From: Kryptolebias marmoratus
Lineage: Eukaryota; Chordata; Actinopteri; Cyprinodontiformes; Rivulidae
Length of the DNA stretch: 64,000 bases
Assembly (NCBI RefSeq): GCF_001649575.2
Contig: NC_051441.1
Coordinates: 15,560,105 to 15,624,104 of the forward strand
Reading direction: 5' to 3'
The notes below the pieces were generated by a model, which saw only the letters and a program-made list of their open reading frames with translations, had not been told where the DNA came from and searched no databases. Below are positions 25,916-38,782 of the stretch, piece after piece. Numbering within the stretch: position 1 is the first letter of the stretch; each line of letters starts with the position of its first letter. The translations under genes were made by a program, and so were the position numbers.

Positions 25916-28900
25916 TAGGTTTGGCAAAAACTACTCAATTAAGGCTTTAAAGTATTCTGTCAATTAAAGGTAAACATGCATATGTAAAATAACTAAAGTT
26001 AAAAAGGATTGTTTGCCACAGATTTTTCCTACAGACGCTGTAGGAATAGTGTGATACCAGCTCATTGGAGGAGTTGTTGAATCAAGGAATGCATAGAGAT
26101 TGAGAAATAACACAGAGAAGAGCAAAGGGAATGGAGAGAACTGGGTGAAAAGAAGGTGCCTTTCGACTTAATTAGGGGTGGAAAATTAATTAGCAGCAGA
26201 ATGTGAATTAATTAGAGTTCCAAAGGCGGTTTAAAGACAATACCATAAAGAGCCACTGCAGAAGTCCCATAAGACTTGATAGTTTGTTGCAGTCCAAATA
26301 TTATCCTATTAATTTGCAATTAAATATGTCTCAAGTCCCCTTTCCAGCAATGTTTTTTTTTCTCTTGCTAATTTGCATTGCCTCTGCTTTGTCGCTATCA
26401 CACATTTACATCCCTGCTAATAATATGGTAGGAGTTCTTTTTATACTTGCCACACACTCATTAATCACAGTTTGTTGTATGGCTTGTTATCATTGAAATA
26501 ATTCACCTCTGATCTTTCGTTTCATCAGTGGACAAACAAAAGTTTTCCTATATCTTTATCGTCATATTTGAATTTCAATTCATCAAAGGAAGTATTATGA
26601 CACTGAATAATGTTCATATTGATTTTAAAAAGGTTTAAATTCCCCATCCAACTCCAGTAGATTTCGCTTGCAGCTTTAAAACATGAAACAAGCATGTTTG
26701 AATGAATGACAGGTCAGGTCATGTTCACATCCACAATTATTAACAAAATAATACCCTGGTGGGATTTTACCAATACTGTTACCTAAATGAGGTCATTTTC
26801 AGAGTAATTGGTCATCAAGTTAAGCGGTGCGTATACCAGTCAGCGCGGCATTAAGTGGACAGGTATATATTTTAATTGGTACCTTTTCCTGCTGCTTTAC
26901 AACAATTGTTTCAATCACTAGGTCTGTCTATTAGAAGCACCCACTCGATTGTTTTGTGATTGAGACGATGCTGCTTGTTTCTGTCGCAGAAGCTGGTAAC
27001 ATCAGCTCCATCAGACAGTATCTGTGCAAAACTAGATAGCTGCAGGTAAAACGATAACTTTTTAGGGCAATAAACTCACCTGGCAATTTACAGCCAAGCT
27101 GATCCAGACTCACTAAAATGAAAAAAGTAGCCTAAGTGATGACAAATATAATACCATATAATTTGTTACAATGCCAATCTTTTTATTGAGGAGTTGAAAA
27201 TGACACTCTTACTTAATTTGTTGATTCAACTCAATTAGGAAACCCTATAGAACCGTTCCTTGCTTAAAGCTCTATTTTAAAGAGAAACTGACTGTAATAC
27301 ACCAGAATATAAGGAAACCTGAACACATCAGAATAACCTGAAGGGGATCATTCAAATCATTTAAAGTGGAGTTATGTGAAAAAGTTATGAACAGTTATTA
27401 TCTTCTGTGGTCTTTAGAAATACTTTGATTCTGACTCGACTGGCATGTGGCTTAAAACAACTCCAATCTAAAATATTTTATAGGGGTTCATGCAAACTCT
27501 ACGAAAGTTTTGGCAGAGCTATCTGAAGGGACACAGGCTGCACAGAAGGTGCTACAGCCAGCTGCTGTTGCCACTTTTGTGCTTGTAAACAGCAACAGGA
27601 ATCTAAGTAAATAATTGCGTAATGAGAAATGATGTTGTAATATAAAATGTGATATAAAAATGATTTCCAAAGAGAACATGAATGTTGTTTCCTAATATTG
27701 TGAAAATATTCAGTCGGCTGAGAAAGTTTTCTCCATATGTGGAACTGCGTTAAAATTTAGGGAGTCATAAAAACCCCTTTCTATCAAATATCAACCATAA
27801 ATGCTCATATAACATGACATGATGATTTGACTAAATAGAAGCAAGAGTGCAAACTGGTGAGCATGAAAAAAAATGTCTTCCAATAATAACTGGATCTTTA
27901 TGAGCAATATAATCGATTTGGACACAAGTTATTGCAGCATAACAATTGCATGGCTGCCTTTTTATAATCAATAAAGTACAGTTTGTATTAAAAGTTTGTG
28001 GGGTTTTTTGCATATTGAAGTTCTGAATTCCCAAAGGTTTACATCCTCCACAACCCAGTCACTGCTTTTATATGAGCCTTTCTTGATATTTATCCTTTCT
28101 GGCTCTGCTCCTCCTCGATGTCAGGGTCAGAGTTGAGTCTGTTGTCTGTTTTCATCTTCCTGAAGAAGCGGGTCACCCTCTGCCCTCCGTGCCAAGTTGT
28201 GACCCGTGGCACTCAGTTACCATGACAACCAGGACAATCAAAAAGACATTATGAAATCAAACAAAAAGGATTGCTCAACTGATTCGAATCTCTGTTTTCT
28301 AAGTATTATCCTTGGCATTTGTTTCATTGCTTGTTTTCTATTCTGTAACAGCAAGATTAGCTTTTAGTATTTTTATTGTTTGTCTCCGTCTGTTTACAGT
28401 TTCTTTGTCTAAGAACGCACATTCTCTTGATGAAAGACGTGCGGAGGGTTAGACAGTGAGAAGTGAAGTCTTACTCACAGAAAGCAAAACTTTCATGTTA
28501 CAGAAAAAGAAAGCGTTGCATTGTTTGATTTCACAACTAATGATTACAGTAAACATCTCTCCTGATGACATGACAGCACATACACTCTAGAGCAATTTTA
28601 GTTTGAGCTTTCACTGTATTGTAAAAAACATCTTCCACCTATAAAGCTCCTGTTGTGTTTAGTTATTGACGAAGCTCAATGTATAAGTTAGAATATATAT
28701 ATATATATTACATTTTATCTCAATTCATAATAAGTCTTGGTGGTGAACTTGTGGTTTCAGTTGAATAAAGAAAGAAAAAGTTGCATTTAATGTTCTTCCT
28801 GTTTTTTATTGGCTTATTTAAATTAAAATTAAATTAATTAAATTAAATGCGGATATTTCCTGGACCCTAAACAATGTTTTCTGTCCACATCAAATCAAAC

Positions 28901-29054
28901 ATCCACTGTAGTGCAGTATGTTTTTTTATGACTGCATCAGGAGACTTGTTAAACTGTTTAATCTTATTGTAAGTATTTGTTTACTTTCAGCCTAAATGAA
29001 GCAACTGAAAGAACTGGAACAACTTATAGTTTAAATTGATTTTTCAGATGCTTT
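25916..29054. other. No gene seen; TAATTA cluster at 26166-26216
   Basis: Intergenic. Four TTAATTA-type words fall within about 50 bases near 26166-26216. A family A fragment lies at 27355. Confidence 0.45.
27355..27510 (+). repeat. Family A repeat, partial
   Basis: Left-arm fragment with AAGTTATGAACAGTTATTATC and AAAACAACTCCAATCTAAAAT, matching the family in order and spacing with internal loss. Confidence 0.5.
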
Positions 29055-29540
29055 AAAATAGGGTTTAATGAAAGATTATGGACAATTAATATCTAACCTG
29101 TTGTAGATAGCTCTACAGACCTCAGTTTGGATAAATTTCCTTTAATTCTGACCGAACTGACAAGCTAAAGGTTCAGTCTGAATGTAGCCAAGTCCAAAGT
29201 GGATGGCTACCTTCCTAAGATAACTCCAATCTCAACTTGTACAAAACGCTGTTTTGTAAAAGTTTATTAGTTTATTATTAGCTAGCCAGGGCAGACTGAG
29301 GCACTTTCAGCAGGAGTATCATAATATTTCTGCCAAAATAACCATGTCAAATGTAAAACTACCATCAGTGCAAAGGTTTGCAACAAGCATTCACATAAAA
29401 CCTTTATGACATTTTGTAATTTGAGATTGGAGTTATTTCCAGCATGGTTTCACCCTCCCAAACTGGCCATTAGCTCATCAATTTGTTCAGAATTTGAAGA
29501 CTGTATCTCACTATTGGTGACTAGTTGGAGGCACAAAATT
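29055..29540 (+). repeat. Family A repeat, near-complete copy
   Basis: Left arm 29070-29230 (GGACAATTAATATCTAACC, TAATTCTGACCGAACTGACA) and shortened right arm 29455-29500 (CTGGCCATTAGCTCATCAAT). The central AGCTAGCCAGGGCAG block and AATAACCAT are kept. Confidence 0.6.
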
Positions 29541-29720
29541 GCAAGAAAAAGGGCAAACACAACTGATATGATACTTAATTTTAAATAAATGGAAACATTG
29601 GCACAGTATTTTTGTGAATGACAAAATTCCTTTTGTCACAGTTTAGTCATACATTGTATTATTATGTCTTAGTTTGATCACAATTTATTCTTTTTTGTCT
29701 AAAGTCAGTCACAATTTGAA
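29505..29720 (+). repeat. Dispersed repeat family C, copy 1
   Basis: Shares TTGGTGACTAGTTGGAGGCA, CAAAATTGCAAGAAAA and TCACAATTTATTCTTTTTTG with the copy at 36490. Abuts the 3' end of a family A element. Confidence 0.5.
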
Positions 29721-30819
29721 TACATAGGTCCCAAAACCCTCCTAAGGTTATCTCATGTGATAGTTTCCAAGATGCAGCAACATAAGTTGTTACAAAAATG
29801 AGTATACCTGAAAAAGGTAACAACTGTAGTTTTTTGGCAAGTTTGAAAAACATGATGGAAGCATAAAATTCAGTCAATACATAATATTTACATGGAATTT
29901 TGCAGAATGGGGTCTCATTCTGTTCGAGTGACACTAAGGCCACCAAAACAGGGAGATTGGAGGCGATGATAATAAGACGACTGGAATCAGCAATAAATCA
30001 CAGACTGATAAGGTCAACTTTTGAATAATGAAGGCAATAATGAGATGAGTCCTATCAATGAGATAGAGCCGGTGGACAGTTTCCTGGACATAAAACCAGT
30101 TTGAGTGAAGCTGGTAAAGTATGAGCTTATATTGTGTGTGTGTGTGTTTGTCTGTATGTTGGATTTACAAGTGCATGGATGGGTTTACTGAGAAAGCTTT
30201 GGCAAACCATCCAGCTTCCCCAAAACCCCCCATTCAGTAAACACTAGCTCCTCGGCTAAATATAGAACGTCTGCATTTTTACCTCACCCTTTCTTCTCGC
30301 TCTGTCCCGCCGCGCTCCAACGCTCTGTTATCTCTCCAACAGATTACACAACTCTTAACTCTCACCATTTGTCTTTGCAATCTCCCATCTTCTTGGCTGC
30401 GATAGAGGCGTAGCTCCAGGGAGAGTTAGCCCGAATCTAACGCTTTAATCCTCCCGGAATGCTGTGAAATTTAGGCCAACCTTTATGATCACAAAGAGAT
30501 GATTCACCAAGTTGTTAGCTCAGTTTCACACGAGTCAGCCACAACATTCAAACCGCCTGCTGGTTTTCGGTGGTCCACCTTGCACTTGTATCAGAGCATG
30601 GAAATAGAATCGGTGGAAGTACTGTTTGGAATTTGTGAACTCACATCATGTTCTGTGGATACACTGCTATTTATCTGTCAGAAGTTTAAAAGAAATGCAA
30701 TGCTAGGTAAAGCACTCTGAAAAAAATCAATGACTAAAAGGTGACTGGAACTTTCCTTTTGAGCCTTTTGACTCCATGAGTCTTTGGCATTATTTCCATG
30801 TCTAACAAGACAATAAACA

Positions 30820-30822
<3 letters not shown>

Positions 30823-30905
<83 letters not shown>
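30823..30905. repeat. (TA)n microsatellite
   Basis: About 41 perfect TA units. Confidence 0.97.
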
Positions 30906-30909
<4 letters not shown>

Positions 30910-30944
30910 CGTTGTGCTTGTAGACAAAAATTATTAATTATTGA

Positions 30945-31145
30945 TTAGGGTGACATCCAGGAAGCATTCAAATCAGGTGCCTGAACCACCTCAGCTGACT
31001 CTTTTCAATGGGGAGGAGCAGCAGCTCCCCTTTTAGTTCCCCCCGGTTGAAGGAGCTCCTCAAACTATCTTGAAGTTTGAGCCCAGCCACCTCAGAGAGG
31101 AAACTCACTTTAGGCTTGGATCTGTTTCTTTCAGAAAATACTTCA
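30945..31145 (-). mobile_element. LINE C-terminal fragment, same family as 19624
   Basis: Minus strand reads EVAGLKLQDSLRSSF then ELLLLPIEKSQLRWFRHLI, clearly the same block as the fragment at 19.6 kb with an independent set of breaks. Confidence 0.65.
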
Positions 31146-32644
31146 TAGCTGATCAGACTTTCTTCTTACACAACAGGATCCTGACATTTGAACCTGTTTC
31201 CAACAAATCTTCTTTCTCATGGTCTCACAACCTTTTTTGAGTGCTGCTGGAATCAAACTCTAGATTTGTTTATATTTTCTTAATACATTGAAGAAATTGG
31301 AAAATCATATCCTTGTGTTTGTGTCTGTCAAATAAGGATTTAAATAATTTCTGTTTTAGATTTTTCTAGCAGTTTTTCTTTACTTTTTGTCATTTAAAAG
31401 GCTACATTATCATTCTGAAAACCAATTTAGTTTATCTCATTTTTATCAGTATAATATATATCAGTATGATATACATAAAATATCATATACACATGAGATA
31501 TATTCTTGATATTTTATGTTTAAAAAGACACTATTAAAGCCAAGTTATATTTGTAAAAGAAAATCAATTGCATCTTAACACAGTCTGTCCTTGAATTGTG
31601 TCCTTTTTGGTCCTGCTTCTCTGTATTTTGTTCACTGCAAGCTCAGCTTGTCATAGCACCCAATGGGGTCACAGTGACACTAATAACTTTAATGTAAGTT
31701 TTATTGTTGCTCTACAATCAGCCCCGCTGCCTGTTACCCACACTCACTGTGTCAGCATTTTCCCAGCCTGCATGTTGCATTGGCACAGGCAAGAAAGGGG
31801 AATGCATCTGTGCACACGTAGGCAGAATCGTGTTCAATTTTATTACATGTCAATGTGCATTGATTAAACTGCGTACCATTTGCATTTTGTCTTTTGTCCA
31901 TGTATTCTGATGTGGGGTTTGTTTATATATTATTACCAGTGCTAATGATGCAACACCAGACATGTTAAAGACAAAGTTAAAGACATCTAATTATTAGAAG
32001 CTGTAGAATATCCTTTTCTGTCTGTGGTATGAGCTGATGCGTACAAATGTGCTGATGCAATGAAGCTTCATTTTACTTCTATTGAGCACCGGACTGTGAC
32101 AAATCTCATCTGGTCTCCTGGTCAAGTAACATGAAATGAGCAGCAACATATATTATCAATTTACACCTCTCCTATTGTTAAAAATGAGTATTTCTTTTAT
32201 ACATTATACATTTTATACTTTTTCAAAACTGGGTTAGAGAAATATGGTTTAATTCTGAAACTGTTTCTCACACAAGTATTGCATTGATATTGAACCATCT
32301 GCTTACATTACTTGTTTTAAACTGTATGCTGTTAATAGACACGCAAACATTTGAAAATTTGTTGATTTCTCATTTATCAAAAGGATTTCTATAGAACAGA
32401 AAGCATCAAATGGTGCAAAAATGAACACAGATTGTTGAAAAATTTGATGCGATTAGAAGCTGTTTACAGACTTTTTCAGGGAAAACAATTTGACAGCAAC
32501 TGCAGAAAAAGATTTTACACTACGAGGATGAATGTACAAACACGGTATTATTATTTTTGTGCCCTGCAAATATGAAAAGGTTGACTGTTCCTTCAGTAAT
32601 CAGTCATTTAAATCCTTTGTTACAAAACATTTTGCTGTGCACTG
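31146..32644. other. No gene seen
   Basis: AT-rich. The short frames at 31598-31910 (two overlapping) start with hydrophobic residues but lack any family resemblance. Confidence 0.5.
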
Positions 32645-32725
32645 CTTAATGTCAATTTTATTTCTGTAGCACATTTAAACACTGAAGTTCACCAAAGTGC
32701 GTTTACAATTCAATCAAACAAAAGG
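32645..32725 (+). repeat. Common teleost retroelement tail fragment
   Basis: TGTCAATTTTATTTCTGTAGC, ACATTTAAACA and CACCAAAGTGCGTTTACAAT match a recurring fish repeat of the form TTTATTTATATAGCAC...CAAAGTGCTTTACA, an inverted LINE or SINE end. Confidence 0.45.
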
Positions 32726-32754
32726 TTAAAAACAAGCAAAAGGAAATTTAAGCG

Positions 32755-33300
32755 AGAGAGGGTCAGCCTGCTTGCTGACCACAGGAGTCCCTCAAGGATG
32801 TGTAATCAGTCCTTTACTCTTCCTTCTGCTGACACATGGCTGTTACTGACACATTACTGCTAAATTTTGCACAAGTCAACTCATTAAGTTAGTTGATGAC
32901 ACAATGATGGTGGGACTCATCAGCAACATTAATGAAACATTTAACAGAACAGAGGTGGAACACTTATTGAAGTGGCGTGGAGAACCAAAACTAAAGTCCT
33001 GTCCAGCTTTTCCTTTTACTGGAGCACAAGAGCATCATGACTGACCGGAGAGTGACTCATAGAAAGATCTTATAACATGTGGTGAGAATTGCAGAGAATC
33101 ATTGGGGTCTCGCTCCCCTCTTTGGAGTCAATTTTTATGGAGCAATGCAAGAAAAATGCCCTCAGAATAGTTAAAAATTCCTCTCACTCCGCCCACAAGC
33201 TGTTTCATCTCCTGTTTCATCGTTTCAAGAACAATCAGAATGTGCAACAGCTTCATTCATCAAGCAATAAGGCAGCTGAATCTCCATTAACACTATGACA
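32755..33300 (+). pseudogene. Degraded LINE ORF2 (reverse transcriptase and C-terminus)
   Basis: Pieces in order: TGVPQGCVISPLLFLL (RT block with PQG), VDDTMMVGLI (decayed FADD box), then MQRIIGVSLPSLESI with KNALRIVKNSSHSAHKLFHLL, the same C-terminal block as in the LINE at 44030. Internal deletion and frameshifts make it inactive. Confidence 0.7.
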
Positions 33301-36300
33301 AACTGCTGGACAAGAGGAAGACAACTTAATGTACATGAAATTGCTAAATTAATTATGTGTTACTTACATTATAGTGAATCCTCCGGCATTCCTTTGATAT
33401 ATAAAATTCTAAAGTCCAGCTCCATTTTTTCCTGCTTAGTCCAAACACCAAGCACTTTTGAGGATTTTCCACACTATATCTCTAAGGTAATGTCAACTTT
33501 TCTTCCCTCATTGTGTCTCTAAATCCCTTTGCTGTTCCCTATCTCAGCTGCACTGAAGCAAAACATGTTTGACCTTTTCTGGTTGATTGCAGAGTGCACA
33601 CTGCAGCCCAATTGGATGTTTTCTGTGCAGTCTATGGTTTAGATCTCTGTGTATCCTAACCTCAAACATGTTATAATTTCACCTTTCCTCCAGTCACCCT
33701 GAATTTCCCCTGTGCCAACACGACTTTGAAGCAGTGTCTTTCACTGAGCATGTTGAAAGTTGGAGGACCCAGTATTGGACCATTCAGGCAGGTGATGGGC
33801 AACATTTGATGACTTTGTTAAAAGAAGAAAAGAAACAAAAACTAAACACAGAAGTATGTGACAAGCAGTGATAGAAACACAAAGAAGGTTATTTAAAGTG
33901 AAGAATGAGATGATAAAAAAATACATACGCATTTGAAAAACCATATAAACAATTCCAAACTCAACACCTGCAAACCATAATAGTGTCCTAATATACTTAT
34001 CAGTAATCTTGCAAATGTGCAGGAGTCTTACAGAAACACCCAGACATCTGTGGCGCAGTCTGTGGAGCAGATTAAATATATCAAACAAGACGTATCCTGT
34101 CTGCATGATGGCTTTCCAGACTTGATTTATGATTTCTTTTTTTGATACCTGCTTCATTCTGTTCAGGGTTGAAGGGGGCGGAGCCTATCACAGCTCTCAT
34201 TAGGCCAGAGGTGGGGTGCTAAAAGATCATGTAAAATCTTTGTTGAAAACTTAGGCAAGACAAGGGTAAATATTTTTATATATCATCATTTAGTTGTATA
34301 TTTTTACACTTCTGTTGGATAAATACATGTTTCAGGATGCATTTTTGTGGCACACCTATCAAACAATGTAAATGGTCTAAATAAAAACCTGTTAAACAGA
34401 CATGTTATCTTGGATAAATGATCTTGAATGCACCCACACAGGTGAGGTGATTTTTCTTCCATTTTTTAAGTCCCTGTTTTTGAACTTCCCGTCAAGTAAC
34501 TGCAGTTCTGTTTTTAATTCTCTTGGTTGAGATCTAGTTGTTGTATTGCACATGATAAATGAGTTCTAACTTAAGTGAAAATTTTAATGCATTTTTTTAT
34601 TGTGAGGAAATCTACCTTGGAACATATTTCACAGCCAGACTATCACTGCATCCCACTCCGTTACACAGGTTTGCCTCCTCTGCTCAACTTTGGCACTTCA
34701 CTTAGATTAAAAAGATGTGTCAAAACGTGCAATCATTTGATCTTAGTAGGCTGGCTCAACTGAAGGACAAATGAGTTAATGGTTTGAACTTTGTGCTGAA
34801 CTCATTGCCCCAAATTTCACTTATATTTGCTAAACCAGCTCTGTAGGCTTTTGAACAAATCACCTTTCAAGTCATGCTTTAAAGCCTCCACTGCTCATTT
34901 GTGTAATATGTGAAAGTAAAGAAACGTATTTGGAGGTTGAGCAATCTGTGACACCTGTCTGAGCCGGCAATAGAGAATGAGTAATGTGTAAAATAGAAGT
35001 GCTAAAAGCGGTGCTACTGTGCTGCACCACAGCCAGTTGTGCATTAGCTGATGTGCTGCATTAGTGTTTTTTTCCTAATTCCATGGTTGCAAGTTAAACA
35101 GCATGCTGCGTGGCACAAATCCCCCCTGTCTGCTGACACACGTATTGAAAATCAATGTTGCCTGTGCTGGAAAACTATACAGGCAGCACAGTGGAAAGGC
35201 TTTTCAGTTTCCCGACCTGCTTCGTGTGTTAAAGAGATGAATACAGCTCCCATAATAAACAGTCTGTTTGGCTTCCACTCTTCTATGTTCACTGATGTTG
35301 GGAGTTGTGAAGGTTCAAACAGGTTGAAACTACTTAGAAGTAGAAAAATCTGGTTTAAATCATACAAAGGAGTTCATCTGTTGAATCAATCAAGACATGA
35401 TCAAAAGTATGAATTAATGGTCCGTTCACCAGTTAACCTTAGCTATCTACTGACAGACCTGATCACCTACAGTAAATAATATGTTCGGTTTCTCTAAACT
35501 GAAGCCTTCTTCGAATAGTGGTAGCCGCAGCTAGCTTCTTAGGACACTTCTTGCAGGAATACCATCTTATTTTTGTGCTGAATTTACTGTTACTTTAGGG
35601 ATTTTGTTTTCTCAAAATGAAAAAGACATTGTTTGAGTTTGATCTCAATAGATTGCAAGTTATCAATGATAGTGCAGACATCGGTAACGTGAAGAAAAAT
35701 GTGAATATTAAAATATAGAAGAACATTACGTGAATTCAGGACTCAGAAAACACATATGAAAAAGCAATTATTACACTATTTAATGTGTGATCGAAGATTT
35801 AGACACCATTGACACATCTGGTGTCAATGAATGCTTTTTTTATGAGTGAAGGCACCCTATTTCAATGAATTAAGTTGCATAGCTTGGTTGCATTAGAAAA
35901 AGCAAGTGATTATACAAACAACCAGCTTTAAAAGCAACAACCAAAGCCTTGTAGGTAGGGCTTAAAACTTTTGCCCTCAGGAGGAAATAAAGCGATAAGG
36001 GGGAGAATAAGTTTTAAACTCCTCCTTCAGTTTGTTGTGATGGGAAACATGCATTTGCTGAACAGGAGGAGGATAAGCTCCCTGCCTTGATCTTTACTCT
36101 TTGGGAGTATCACAAATGCCTCCTAAAATGCTTGACTGAGAGAGGGGGAAGAGAACGCAACAGTCTCACTGATCACACCAGAGGATTTTCAGACACTGTG
36201 GGCAGACAGAAGGTAAAGCAGACACTCTTATCATTCCGTGGTTGAACGTCTGAGTTAATTTGTAGCAGCCCGTGGAAGCTGTGAAGGTGTTGGATCTCAG

Positions 36301-36489
36301 AGGAGTATTATAGAAAATGTGGGCAGGATAAAACGACTGTTGTACTGAATGACATCTCTACCATCAACTCTCGCTGAGTCGAATAAAAATTCCCATCATG
36401 TTAATCCTTCTAACAAGCTTGTGTAGAGCTTCAACATTTCTGTATTTTAACAGTTTAAAAAACAGCTACAGTCAAAATTGTACCTCTCT
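33301..36489. other. No gene seen
   Basis: Contains a 138-codon minus frame (33741-34157) of hydrophobic, AT-driven composition and a 142-codon plus frame (35051-35479). Neither shows a domain. A weak family A relic may lie at 35400-35600. Confidence 0.45.
34165..34235 (+). repeat. SINE-like repeat, short fragment
   Basis: GGGGGCGGAGCCTATCACAG and CATTAGGCCAGAGGTGGGGT match the middle of the repeat seen at 38455 and 46435. Confidence 0.45.
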
Positions 36490-36725
36490 GAGCTGTGACT
36501 GTTGGTGACTCGTTGGAGACACAAAATTGCAAGAAAATATGTGAATTTTTACTTGGAATCACTCTGGAATGACATGTTTGCAACATTAACTTGCAACATT
36601 TAGGCAAACGATGTGCAGTTTTTTCCCCATTGCAATTTAGTAAAAGGTATCTCAGTTATGTATCAATTTGGTTACAATTTATTCTCTTTTTTTGATTTCA
36701 ATCAGACCAAAAATTTTTTTTGAGA
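36490..36725 (+). repeat. Dispersed repeat family C, copy 2
   Basis: TTGGTGACTCGTTGGAGACA, CAAAATTGCAAGAAAA and TTACAATTTATTCTCTTTTT, in the same order as copy 1. Confidence 0.5.
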
Positions 36726-37450
36726 GATGTCAAAGTTGAGAGTGTTTTGTAAGGCCGTCTGCTGCAGCAAAGCGGAAGGAGTTACTGGCAAAAATAATGG
36801 AGGTTTTGGGAACGATGAACTTGATATATATTCCCTTGATGTAGTGTTATATTTTATGATGGATGAGGTGAAGTAGAGATAATGGATAAAACAACGTCTT
36901 ACTCTGTATTGTCTTGTAGACAAAGTAAAGCTAGTGATAGAGCCGTCGGGTTTGAAGGGAAGGCCAGCCCACCAGTTTGTCGAGATTACAGTGGTGAGCT
37001 TGGAAAGGTGTATTGGTGGCAAAACGAATAGAGTGACAAAGAGTGTCCAATTTTATTTGAGGGCAGTGCTTGGTGCCATTTTATAGATGATGTCACCATG
37101 GTCCAGAATGGGAAATATTGTCATTTTGACCAGAGTGAGCTTAGCTGCATGAATAAAGGAATCATTGTTGTGAAAAAAGAAAGCTAGTCTGGCTTTAACT
37201 TTTGTCTGAAGGTTATTGATCATCAGCACGACTTATCTTTGGAGGACTTGAGACAGTGCTTTTCTGATCAAAGATGATGCATTTTGTCTTACTGACAAAA
37301 TAAGACATCAATAAGACTGTTTGGTCTTATTGGCAACCTATGAAACTTCGATTTCATCGGCCACCAAAGTTGTCTCACATTTCATGCCTTAAGGTTACAA
37401 AATTGATAAGGATTCAAGACCGGTTCGAGACACCAAGGACCACTTTGTGC
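36725..37450. repeat. Unclassified, possibly repeat-derived block
   Basis: Higher complexity than its AT-rich neighbours. On the minus strand it has a 106-codon open frame (36702-37022; includes LSKLTTVISTNWWAGLPFKP) with no family I recognise. Adjoins a family C repeat. Could be a degraded retroelement. Confidence 0.3.
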
Positions 37451-37499
37451 CTATCATGAGAGTAAATCTGTTATACTCTACGTATCCACTTTCATTTAT

Positions 37500-37675
37500 T
37501 TAATCACACACTAAACAGTAGCTGTCATATTGTCCAAAGTCAAAGTAAAAAGAAAAAAACAAACACTTTGAAAGACCTTTCAAAAACTTAAAGTACAACT
37601 AATAAAGACAAATTAAAATATTTACAAGAAAGTCTGTCTCTTTGGAAGAAAGTGTAATAGAACACGAAGACTTGT
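37500..37675 (+). repeat. Family D, partial copy
   Basis: ACTTTGAAAGACCTTTCAAA and TTACAAGAAAGTCTGTCTC...GGAAGAAAGTGTAATA match the right half of the element at 21576-22144. Confidence 0.45.
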
Positions 37676-38454
37676 TTGAGTTTTCTATATTTCTAAGGTT
37701 AAGAAATATATAAGCACGGACCTTTTATGGTTAGACAACAACACCACTTTATCACTTCATCACCCAATGTCATAAACTCTGATCCTGACAAAGCAACAGT
37801 ACATTCCTGCTGATGAATTGTAAACAGACCACACAGCGCAGCTCGTTCTCTGTGATAATAAAATGCTGATCAAATAGAATGCTCTATTTCAATGTCTTCA
37901 GCTCCGCCCATTCGTGATTGTTGCCCCCCACCACACCCACACACATTTTTTTTGGTTTTCTGCTCTCCTCTGTGCTCTTAAGGGGGTGAGGGGGTGGTGT
38001 TGGTGGGTGGAGGAGCAGCGTGTTCCACTTAGGGAGGCAGGTCAGGCAGCACCTGCATCAGAGCCATACATCTTACAACTCCGAACTGTTGTGAAATAAC
38101 AGATAGGGTGGAGAGAATACACCGCTTCCGAAGGGATATCGCATGCATTCACCTGCATGGAAAGAAATTAACCTTAATACGGTTTTCTAGTGATTTATGA
38201 TGTTGTTTATAAAATATTTCTACCTAAAAATCTGATGATAGTTATTTTTAAAAAAGGTATAAGCTTGAACTGTAGAACTATGTAGACCATAAACAAATAA
38301 ATAAAATACCCTCTCTACACACTACAGAGCTCAGGAAGTGCCAGATGTGGAAGAAAATACAGAGACTGAGAAAAATCTGCTTCATTAGTTTCGTTCACTG
38401 AGAAAAGATTTTGCAGTTTAAGTTGTTTGCACACATGTTTTTCTAAACCACACA

Positions 38455-38735
38455 CCCAGAGGGCATGGTTTACCAGAGAGCTGGTGCTTCAGCGGTCAAT
38501 GGGCAGGAAGTGAGGAACATCCCGGATCAGTTGTCAGTCCATCACAGGACCACATCAAGACAAACAACCATACATGCACACAATAACATCTAGGGTAAAT
38601 TTTTAATCTCTAGGCAACCCAACTTGTTCATTTTTGGGCTGTGGGAGGAAACTTAAGTAACTAGAGACATCCCGTTCATGCAAAAGGACAACATCCAAAC
38701 TCCACAGAGAGGCTCCAGCTGGGTGTCAAACCTGT
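38455..38735 (+). repeat. Common fish SINE-like repeat
   Basis: GAGAGCTGGTGCTTCAGCGG, GTCAGTCCATCACAGGACCA, GACAAACAACCATACATGCA, TTTGGGCTGTGGGAGGAAAC and CAAACTCCACAGAGAGGCTC, the body of a repeat found very widely in teleosts. Confidence 0.65.
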
Positions 38736-38751
38736 TAGCCTTCTTGCTGTC

Positions 38752-38780
<29 letters not shown>
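38752..38780. repeat. (GAT)n microsatellite
   Basis: Nine to ten GAT units, at the end of the SINE-like repeat. Confidence 0.95.

Positions 38781-38782
<2 letters not shown>

Noticed and set aside
33741..34157. 138-codon minus-strand open frame, hydrophobic
   Set aside because: AT-driven Phe/Ile/Leu composition, no recognisable domain, no splice-site or neighbour support.
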